A stretch of DNA of 64,000 bases. Source: Streptomyces ochraceiscleroticus. Lineage in GTDB: Bacteria > Actinomycetota > Actinomycetes > Streptomycetales > Streptomycetaceae. The notes below the pieces were generated by a model, which saw only the letters and a program-made list of their open reading frames with translations, did no database searches and was not told the origin of the DNA. The position numbers were made by a program, and so were the translations under genes. Of the stretch, positions 43,414 through 49,555 are shown piece after piece (the first letter of the stretch is position 1; each line of letters starts with the position of its first letter). Where the stretch lies: the NCBI RefSeq assembly GCF_000720485.1, contig NZ_JOAX01000008.1:261509-325508 (forward strand), in the 5' to 3' direction.

Positions 43414-43809
43414 GCATGCCCCCACTGCTCGGCAGTATCAACGGTTACGTGCGAGGGGTCACGCTAACGGGCCGTCAGCCCATCTCCAAGGATGTTGATA
43501 CGACCAGAACGCGCCGAATGTCGCCGCTGTGGGCCGGTGGAGTGAGAGGGATTCCGGCGCGTTTTCGACGGCCGTCGTGGCTGCTGTGCCGAGCGTGACC
43601 CCGGCCCTTCGAGGCCAGTGTTCGGCGGGTTCTTACCCGCGCTCCTTCTGGGCTTCACGCGACGGGGCGCCGGGCGGGGGAAAAGTCGGCTGGGCGGCCG
43701 GGTCTCCCCGGGCCCCGCGCCGCCACTGTGTCACGACCGCCGTGCCCGCCGGCCGGTGCCGTCCCCGCGACGGCCGGTGCGGTTCCCCGCTCACCCGGAC
43801 GGAGCTGTC
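43414..43809. promoter_or_regulatory. 396-bp divergent region with a spaced inverted repeat
   Basis: No gene is seen. GTATCAAC (43435-43442) and GTTGATAC (43494-43501) form an 8-bp inverted repeat separated by 51 nt, just upstream of the GH89 start. A small GCGGGT/ACCCGC hairpin is at 43625-43640. Promoters of the GH89 gene and the acyltransferase pair must lie here. Confidence 0.45.
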
Positions 43810-44619
43810 ATGTCTGTCATGCCCACGTCGATGCCTACGACGACCGCCTTCCCGCACGCCCGGCCCACCCCGGACGCGCCCACCCCTGACGCCCCCGTCG
43901 CGTACACCACCTCCATCGCCGACTCCACCGCGCAGATCCGCGCCGCGCAGCGGCTGCGCCACCAGGTCTTCGGCGAGGAGATGGGCGCCACCCTGCACTC
44001 CCCGCTGCCCGGCCACGACATCGACGACTACGACGACCTCGTGGACCACCTGATCGTCACCGAGACCGCGACCGGCGAGGTCGTGGGAACCTACCGGCTG
44101 CTGCCGCCCGGCCGCAGCGAGCGGCTCTATTCGGACGGCGAATTCGACCTGTCCGGGCTGCACGCGCTGCGCCCCTCGCTCATCGAGGCCGGCCGCTCCT
44201 GCGTCCACCCCGACCACCGCACCGGCGCGGTCATCAACCAGATGTGGGCCGCGCTCGCCCGGTACACCCTGCTCTCCGGCCACCGCTACCTCGTCGGCTG
44301 CGCGTCCGTACCGCTCGCAGACGGGGGCGCCTGCGCGGCGGCCACCTGGGAACTGGGCCGCTCCAGGCACGCCGCCCCGGAAGAGCTGCGCGTGCGCCCG
44401 CACCGCCCCTGGCTGCCGGACGCCGACGTGGCCGCCGCGGCCCGCCCCGCCGTCACCCAGCTCCCGCCCCTGCTCCGCGGCTACCTCCGGGTCGGCGCCT
44501 GGATCTGCGGGGCGCCCGCGCACGACCCGGAGTTCGACGTGGCCGACTTCTTCGTCGTCCTGGACATGGACCGGCTCGGCGAGCGGTACCGCCGGTTCTT
44601 CCTGGGCGACCAGCGGTGA
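43810..44619 (+). CDS. GNAT-fold N-acyltransferase (OlsB/hemolysin-like, PF13444)
   Basis: A 269-residue acyltransferase. After a variable Pro/Thr-rich start, IRAAQRLRHQVFGEEMGA and DHLIVTETATGEVVGTYRLL match the GNAT-related family of OlsB (ornithine N-acyltransferase) and the autoinducer-synthase-like "hemolysin" proteins. SRSCVHPDHRTG-like text (AGRSCVHPDHRTG) is the acyl-donor region. It overlaps the next acyltransferase gene by 4 nt. The OlsB-OlsA order fits synthesis of ornithine-type or other aminolipids: OlsB makes the N-acyl amino acid from acyl-ACP and OlsA adds the ester-linked chain. The amino acid is not deducible. ATG 43810 has GGAG upstream; longer starts look non-coding. Confidence 0.8.
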   Translation: MSVMPTSMPTTTAFPHARPTPDAPTPDAPVAYTTSIADSTAQIRAAQRLRHQVFGEEMGATLHSPLPGHDIDDYDDLVDHLIVTETATGEVVGTYRLLPPGRSERLYSDGEFDLSGLHALRPSLIEAGRSCVHPDHRTGAVINQMWAALARYTLLSGHRYLVGCASVPLADGGACAAATWELGRSRHAAPEELRVRPHRPWLPDADVAAAARPAVTQLPPLLRGYLRVGAWICGAPAHDPEFDVADFFVVLDMDRLGERYRRFFLGDQR

Positions 44620-45464
44620 GCGCCCAGGCCGCGGTACCCGGCACCGCGCGGACGAGCCTCTGGGACGTGCTCTCCACCTGCACGTCCGGCTGCATCGACC
44701 ACGCCGCGCCCCGGGTGCCGCTCGCCGGGACGGCGCGCCGCGCCGCGTCCTTCGCGCACGTACTGCTGCGCGCGGCCGCCGACCGTGACCGGCTCGCGGA
44801 ACCGGAGCGGCTGCGGCGGCACGCCCGCGCCGCACTGGGCGCGCTGGGCGTCGGCCTGGTCCACGACGGCCCGCCGCTGCGCGTGGCGGGCGAGCCGACC
44901 GGCGGCCCCGGCACGCTCGTCGTGGTCAACCACATCTCCTGGCTGGACATCCTCGCGCTGCTCGCCGTCGAGCCGGTCACGATGCTCGCCAAGCAGGAGG
45001 TCGGCGGCTGGCCGGTGATGGGCCCGCTGGCCCGGCGCGCCGGCACCCGCTTCATCGACCGCAGCAGCCCGCGCGGCCTCCCGCAGGCCGTGGCCGACCT
45101 CGCGGCGGAGCTCGCCGCCGGCCGCTCGGTGGTGGTCTTCCCGCAGGCCACGACGTGGTGCTCGGCGACCGAGGGTGGCTTCCGGCGGGCGACGTTCCAG
45201 GCGGCGATCGACGCGGGCGCGCCGGTCCGCCCGGTCACCGTCCGCTACCTCCAGCACGGCGCGCCCTCCACGGTGCCCGCCTTCGTCGGCGAGGAGGACC
45301 TGGCGTCCTCGCTCCGCCGCGTCCTGGTGGCCGGCGCCCTCACGGCCCGGGTCACGGTGCATCCGCCGCTGATACCGGGCCGGCGGGACCGGCGGGAGCT
45401 GGCGGCGGCGACCCAGGCGGTGGTACTCGGCCGCCACCGCGCCGAGCCGGCCGCGCACGCGTAA
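44616..45464 (+). CDS. 1-acyl-sn-glycerol-3-phosphate acyltransferase family (PlsC/OlsA-like)
   Basis: A 282-residue membrane-associated O-acyltransferase. The catalytic block I is VVNHISWLDILALL (NHxSWxD, the HX4D motif). Block II is GTRFIDRSSPRGLPQ and block III is VVVFPQATTWCS, with a Gln where many have Glu-Gly. GTG 44616 overlaps the N-acyltransferase gene (GTGA), so the products act in series, most simply as an OlsB/OlsA-type aminolipid pathway. A bidirectional terminator follows. Confidence 0.82.
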   Translation: MSAQAAVPGTARTSLWDVLSTCTSGCIDHAAPRVPLAGTARRAASFAHVLLRAAADRDRLAEPERLRRHARAALGALGVGLVHDGPPLRVAGEPTGGPGTLVVVNHISWLDILALLAVEPVTMLAKQEVGGWPVMGPLARRAGTRFIDRSSPRGLPQAVADLAAELAAGRSVVVFPQATTWCSATEGGFRRATFQAAIDAGAPVRPVTVRYLQHGAPSTVPAFVGEEDLASSLRRVLVAGALTARVTVHPPLIPGRRDRRELAAATQAVVLGRHRAEPAAHA

Positions 45465-45487
45465 GAGGGCCGCGGGGACGGACGGCA

Positions 45488-45518
45488 GCGGGGCCCGGCC
45501 GTAGTGGCCGGGCCCCGC
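45488..45518. terminator. bidirectional hairpin terminator
   Basis: Perfect 13-bp arms GCGGGGCCCGGCC (45488-45500) and GGCCGGGCCCCGC (45506-45518) with loop GTAGT, between the convergent acyltransferase and regulator genes. Confidence 0.85.
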
Positions 45519-45528
45519 CCGTCCCCGG

Positions 45529-46089
45529 TCAGGAGACCGGTACGTACTTGTAGCCGACGCGGCGCACCGTCACGATCGACGAGCGGTGCCCGGCACCCAG
45601 CTTGCGGCGCAGCCGGGCGATGTGGACGTCGACCGTGCGGCCGTCGCCGACATGCCCGTAACCCCACACCGTCGTCACGAGCTGGTCGCGGGTGTGCACC
45701 CGCTGCGGGTGCGCCACCAGATGCGCCAGCAGCTCGAACTCCAGGAAGGTCAGATCCAGTTGACGGCCCTGGACGTGCACCGTGCGGCGCTCCGGGTCGA
45801 CCCGGACGCCGCCCTCGCCGTAACTGGTCGCGGGGGCCTTGGGCTCCGGCGCCGGCTGGGGCTCAGGACGGGGTGCGGAGCCGGCCGGTACGAGGACGAG
45901 GTAGCCGACCATCGGGGGGCGGCCCGGCAGCTCGGGGAGGGTGTGCTGGGGAGCCGGCAGCCAGGTGGCGTCGGCGCCCAGGAGGTCGGCGACCGGCGGT
46001 ACTTCGTCGGGGGCCACGGCACGCAGCCGGGGCGGAGCGGGAACGGTGGCCGTCGGGGCGGCAGCGGAAAGGGATCGTACGTGCGTCAT
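45529..46089 (-). CDS. receiver-less OmpR/GlnR-type winged-helix DNA-binding protein
   Basis: A 186-residue protein whose C-terminal half (residues about 93-186) is an OmpR-family winged helix: LDLTFLEFELLAHLVAHPQR, TRDQLVTTVWGYG, RTVDVHIARLRRKLG and VRRVGYKYVPVS. The N-terminal half is Pro/Ala-rich and has no phosphorylatable receiver domain; its short VGYLVLVPAG stretch is unlike CheY. The DNA-binding part resembles GlnR. From memory S. coelicolor encodes a second GlnR-like protein near glnII, so this may be its counterpart, but that is not proven. It is convergent with the acyltransferase pair, and a tiny Cys-Cys ORF lies 87 nt upstream on the same strand. Confidence 0.83.
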   Translation of the reverse strand: MTHVRSLSAAAPTATVPAPPRLRAVAPDEVPPVADLLGADATWLPAPQHTLPELPGRPPMVGYLVLVPAGSAPRPEPQPAPEPKAPATSYGEGGVRVDPERRTVHVQGRQLDLTFLEFELLAHLVAHPQRVHTRDQLVTTVWGYGHVGDGRTVDVHIARLRRKLGAGHRSSIVTVRRVGYKYVPVS

Positions 46090-46176
46090 CGAGGTCAGCT
46101 CTTTCGCGCAGTGGGGCGTCGGGGGACGTCGTGCGCGCGGGCAGGGCTGCTGTCTGGGTGCGTTGCGGGCCCGCGC

Positions 46177-46281
46177 TCAGTGCGCGCGGCAACACAGACG
46201 GTCGAAGAGGTGATCCTGCCGGGACGGCCAGAACGGCTCGAGGTCGGTGCGACCCGTCGAGGTTTCGGTGAGGCTGGCCAT
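46177..46281 (-). CDS. 34-codon ORF ending ...RLCCRAH, possible leader peptide
   Basis: ATG 46281 begins MASLTETSTGRTDLEPFW; the ORF has 34 codons and ends DRLCCRAH. It sits between glnII and the winged-helix regulator, on the regulator's strand. The pattern of a basic/His segment then tandem Cys near the end recalls short actinobacterial leader peptides that sense cysteine. The ribosome-binding site (AGGGG) is very close to the ATG. Similarity to known leaders is only by pattern. Confidence 0.45.
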   Translation of the reverse strand: MASLTETSTGRTDLEPFWPSRQDHLFDRLCCRAH

Positions 46282-46361
46282 GCCCCTATTGAACCAGACG
46301 GGGCGTGATCTGTCCTTCGTGCGCTCGTCATACGCACAGAGCGCCCCGCCGTACATACGCA

Positions 46362-46392
46362 AAGGGCGCCCCGCTTCAAGCGGGGCGCCCTT
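46362..46392 (-). terminator. hairpin terminator after glnII
   Basis: Perfect 12-bp arms AAGGGCGCCCCG (46362-46373) and CGGGGCGCCCTT (46381-46392) with loop CTTCAAG (which can pair further), 22 nt past the glnII stop codon. Confidence 0.85.
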
Positions 46393-46414
46393 CTTGCGAA
46401 TTGACCGCGGGGGA

Positions 46415-47443
46415 TCAGACCTGGAGGGCCTTCTCCAGAGCGGTGCAGCAGGTGTCCACCATCAGGCGGGTGACCACGTAGGGGTCGACGTTCGCGTTCG
46501 GGCGGCGGTCCTCGATGTAGCCCTTCTTGTCCCGCTCGACCTGCCACGGGATGCGGACCGAGGCGCCGCGGTCGGACGCGCCGTAGCTGTACTGGTCCCA
46601 CGGCGCGGTCTCGTGGGCGCCGGTCAGACGGTCCTCGATGCCGGTGCCGTACTGCTTCACGTGCTCCAGCGGCTTGCCGTCCTGGCCCAGCGACTCGCAC
46701 GCGGTGATGATCGCGTCGTAGCCCTCGCGCATCGCCTTGGTGGAGAAGTTGGTGTGCGCGCCCGCGCCGTTCCAGTCGCCCTTGGCCGGCTTGGCGTCCA
46801 GGGTCGCGGTGACGCCGTAGTCCTCGGCGGTGCGGTAGAGCAGCCAGCGCGCGATCCACATGTGGTCGGAGACCTCCAGCGCCGGCAGCGCGCCGACCTG
46901 GAACTCCCACTGGCCCGGCATGACCTCGGCGTTGATGCCGGAGATGCCCAGGCCCGCGGCGAGGCAGTGGTCGAGGTGCTTCTCGACGATCTCGCGGCCG
47001 AAGATCTCCTCGGCGCCGACGCCGCAGTAGTAGCCGCCCTGCGGGGCCGGGAAGCCGCCCTCGGGGAAGCCGAGCGGGCGGCTGCCCTTGAGGAAGGTGT
47101 ACTCCTGCTCGATGCCGAAGATCGGCTCCTGGTTCGCGAACTTTTCCGCGACCGGGCGCAGCAGCGCGCGGGTGTTGGAGGAGTGCGGGGTCATGTCGGT
47201 GTTGAGCACCTCGCACAGGACCAGGATGTGCTCGCCGCCGCGGATCGGGTCCGGGCAGGAGAAGACGGGCTGCAGCACGAGGTCGGAGGAGTGGCCCTCG
47301 GCCTGGTTGGTGCTGGAACCGTCAAAGCCCCACACGGGCAGCTCGGCCAGCTCACGGGGCCCGGAGAGGATCTTCGTCTTCGAGCGGAGCTTGGCGGTCG
47401 GCTGCGTGCCGTCGATCCAGATGTACTCGGCCTTGATGGTCAC
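46415..47443 (-). CDS. glnII: glutamine synthetase type II
   Basis: A 342-residue eukaryote-like glutamine synthetase (GSII) that condenses ammonia with glutamate. Motifs: YIWIDGT near the start, WGFDGSSTNQAEGHSSD, FGIEQEYTFLK (metal site), GINAEVMPGQWEFQVG, GAGAHTNFST (Glu site) and SDRGASVRIPWQVERDKKGYIEDRRPNAN. The short length and absence of a DLYELxP loop mean it is not subject to GlnE adenylylation. A four-element GlnR-type box lies upstream (47511-47548). The adjacent gene on its 3' side is a GlnR-like regulator; on the 5' side a divergent biosynthesis-like operon shares the 285-bp gap. Confidence 0.96.
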   Translation of the reverse strand: MTIKAEYIWIDGTQPTAKLRSKTKILSGPRELAELPVWGFDGSSTNQAEGHSSDLVLQPVFSCPDPIRGGEHILVLCEVLNTDMTPHSSNTRALLRPVAEKFANQEPIFGIEQEYTFLKGSRPLGFPEGGFPAPQGGYYCGVGAEEIFGREIVEKHLDHCLAAGLGISGINAEVMPGQWEFQVGALPALEVSDHMWIARWLLYRTAEDYGVTATLDAKPAKGDWNGAGAHTNFSTKAMREGYDAIITACESLGQDGKPLEHVKQYGTGIEDRLTGAHETAPWDQYSYGASDRGASVRIPWQVERDKKGYIEDRRPNANVDPYVVTRLMVDTCCTALEKALQV

Positions 47444-47510
47444 GGGGGCCCTTCCTGCGGTTTGGTACGAATACGCGTGCGGGCGTACTCATGCACCTTC
47501 GCAACGGGCC

Positions 47511-47548
47511 GTTTCCCGTCCATTGCTCGAATGTGAACCCCGTGTTAC
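47511..47548 (-). promoter_or_regulatory. GlnR-type box of glnII
   Basis: Read on the minus strand: GTAAC-6-TTCAC-6-GCAAT-6-GAAAC. This matches the known GlnR pattern gTnAc-n6-GaAAc-n6-GTnAC-n6-GAAAC in spacing exactly and in sequence mostly. It ends 67 nt before the glnII ATG. Confidence 0.75.
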
Positions 47549-47628
47549 TCGGGCCTGCTGTGACGCACGCCATGCGGCCCCTGGCCGGACCGGCCCGAAA
47601 TGGCCGATCAGTATGCGTGAACGCGCCG

Positions 47629-47666
47629 TGTGACGTGTCACAGACAACATTGCGACACTGTGACAC
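47629..47666. promoter_or_regulatory. compound GTGTCACA/TGTGACAC operator in the glnII-oxygenase gap
   Basis: GTGTCACAG (47635-47643) and CTGTGACAC (47658-47666) form a perfect 9-bp inverted repeat with 14 nt between. TGTGAC at 47629-47634 makes a second, tighter palindrome with GTCACA at 47637-47642. Three half-sites lie 63-100 nt before the oxygenase start, so this is a likely regulator-binding region. Confidence 0.62.
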
Positions 47667-47728
47667 GTTCAACTGCGTTACTCCTCCGTACAGTTGGCAC
47701 GCCCACCCGCACGCGTGGAGAGGATCGC

Positions 47729-48601
47729 ATGAGCACACTCGAAGCCACGACGCTCGACCAGATGGTCGATACGGCCCGCTATCCCCTGGCGGATCCGGAC
47801 GGCGCCGAGGGCCTCGCCCTGACCGCCCGCGCCCGCCACGAGCTGGCCACGACCGGCTGCACCGTCCTGCCGGACTTCATCCGCCCGGCCCTGCGCGACA
47901 CGCTGCGCGAGGAGTGCGCGGCCCTCGCGCCACGTGCCTACTTCGACGTCGAGACGGTCAACGTCTACAACACCGCCGTGCACCCGGACCTGCCCGCCGA
48001 CCACCCCGGCCGCACCACCTTCGAGCGCGGCAACGCCTTCGTCGCCCGCGACCGCATCCCGGCCGACGCCCTGATCAGCCGGCTCTACGCCCATGGCGCG
48101 TTCCGCTCCTTCGTCGCCCGCTGCTTCGGCCTCGCGGAGCTGCACGAGCTCGCCGACCCGCTCGCCGGCCTCGTCCTCAACGTCGTCGCGCCCGGCCGGG
48201 AACACCCCTGGCACTTCGACACCAACGAATTCACCGTCTCCCTGCTCACCCAGGAGCCCGAGACCGGCGGCGCCTTCGAGTACTGCCCGAACATCCGGTC
48301 GGCGAAGGACGAGCACTTCGACGACGTACGGGACGTCCTGGCCGGGCGCGGCGAGCGGCTGATCCGCCGCCTCCCGCTGCACACCGGCGACCTCCAGCTC
48401 TTCAAGGGCCGCTACTCCCTGCACCGCGTCAGCCCCGTCGGGGGCGGCACGGCCCGCCACTCGGCGATCTTCGCGTACAGCGAGCGCCCCGGCGTCATCG
48501 GCAGCGTGGCCCGCACCCGCCAGCTCTTCGGCCGGGTGCTGCCCGAGCACCTGGCGGCGGCCGAGGGCCGCGCCGTGCGGGGGGACGAGCTGCTGGACTG
48601 A
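47729..48601 (+). CDS. Fe(II)/2-oxoglutarate-dependent oxygenase (PhyH/HalD-like fold)
   Basis: A 290-residue non-heme iron oxygenase. The facial triad is visible: His162 and Asp164 in HPWHFDTNEF (HxD) and His232 in YSLHRVSP, followed by an Arg (TARHSAIFAY, about Arg243) that would bind 2-oxoglutarate. The sequence around the triad and the ETGGAFEYCPNIR stretch recall the family that includes amino-acid halogenases (BesD/HalD). Those have Gly in place of the Asp, so retention of Asp argues for hydroxylation. It is the first gene of a three-gene operon with a methyltransferase and a carnitine-acyltransferase-like enzyme. The substrate is unknown, plausibly a free amino acid or betaine. The ribosome-binding site is GGAGAGG. 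Confidence 0.85.
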   Translation: MSTLEATTLDQMVDTARYPLADPDGAEGLALTARARHELATTGCTVLPDFIRPALRDTLREECAALAPRAYFDVETVNVYNTAVHPDLPADHPGRTTFERGNAFVARDRIPADALISRLYAHGAFRSFVARCFGLAELHELADPLAGLVLNVVAPGREHPWHFDTNEFTVSLLTQEPETGGAFEYCPNIRSAKDEHFDDVRDVLAGRGERLIRRLPLHTGDLQLFKGRYSLHRVSPVGGGTARHSAIFAYSERPGVIGSVARTRQLFGRVLPEHLAAAEGRAVRGDELLD

Positions 48602-48691
48602 GCCGTCGCGGGGCATCCTCCCTGTGACCCGGGCGCCCCGCAGCACGTTGCAGGACGTTTTCCCATTCGCGATCCACGGAGGAGCAACCCC

Positions 48692-49555
48692 GTGCGCTTC
48701 GACACGACCGGAAAAGTCTCGCTCGACCACATCTACACGCAGCCCGACCCGCGCGCGTACTTCACCGTGCTGCGCACGCTCGACTACTGCGTACCGCAGC
48801 TCGCCAAGCCGTACTTCGCCAAGCTCCTCAAGGAGTACCGCGAGGACCGGCGGGTGGCCGTGCCCAAGGTCGTCGACATCGGCTGCTCGTACGGCATCAA
48901 CGCCGCGCTGCTGAAGTACGACGTGGCCATGGACGAGCTGTACGCCCGTTACGGCGGCGACGCGGCCGCCTGGCTCACGCGCGAGGAGCTGCTCGCCCGG
49001 GACCGGGAGCTGTCCCGCGCCCGCCGGCCCGCGCGGCCCACCCGCTTCGTCGGCCTCGACACCTCCGAGAACGCGCTGGCCTACGCGCGCGAGGCCGGCT
49101 TCCTCGACGGCACCGTCCACGCCGACCTGGAGAACCACGACCCCACGCCGGACCAGCGCGCCCTGCTGTCCGGCGCCGACCTGGTGTTCTCCACCGGCTG
49201 CATCGGCTACGTCACCGAACGCACCCTCACCCGCGTCGTCCGCGCGCAGGGCGGCCACCGGCCCTGGATGGCCCACTTCGTCCTGCGGATGTTCCCGTTC
49301 GACCCGGTCGAGCGGGCGCTGGCAGCCCTGGGCTACGAGACCACCCGCGTCGACGGGATGCACAAGCAGCGCCGGTTCGCCTCCCCCGAGGAGCAGGCGC
49401 TCGTCCTGGACACGATGTCGGCAGCCGGAGTGGATGCCACCGGCCTGGAAGCGGAAGGCTGGCTGTACGCACAGCTCTACGTCTCCCGGCCGTACGGCCC
49501 GGCAGGACGCCTCCGGTCCCATGATCCTCACGACCCGAATCGAGAGCAGCTTTGA
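48692..49555 (+). CDS. class I SAM-dependent methyltransferase
   Basis: A 287-residue methyltransferase. Motif I is VVDIGCSYGINAALL (residues 60-74). The acidic end of strand 2 is FVGLDTSENAL, and the later motifs are LVFSTGCIGYVTE and MAHFVLRMFPFD. The N-terminal 60 residues (LDHIYTQPDPRAYFTVL) are a family-specific cap. GTG 48692 has a strong GGAGGAG. It follows the oxygenase gene by 90 nt, and its stop overlaps the acyltransferase start (TTGA). The acceptor cannot be read from sequence; N-methylation of an amino-acid-like substrate would fit the neighbouring enzymes, by inference only. Confidence 0.85.
   Translation: MRFDTTGKVSLDHIYTQPDPRAYFTVLRTLDYCVPQLAKPYFAKLLKEYREDRRVAVPKVVDIGCSYGINAALLKYDVAMDELYARYGGDAAAWLTREELLARDRELSRARRPARPTRFVGLDTSENALAYAREAGFLDGTVHADLENHDPTPDQRALLSGADLVFSTGCIGYVTERTLTRVVRAQGGHRPWMAHFVLRMFPFDPVERALAALGYETTRVDGMHKQRRFASPEEQALVLDTMSAAGVDATGLEAEGWLYAQLYVSRPYGPAGRLRSHDPHDPNREQL

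Noticed and set aside
43618..43809. Longer N-terminus for the GNAT acyltransferase
   Set aside because: The extra 64 residues are Arg/Pro-rich with no family similarity; ATG 43810 has GGAG upstream.
47629..47642. TGTGA-N4-TCACA as a CRP site
   Set aside because: The spacing is 4 nt instead of 6; better described as part of a compound operator.
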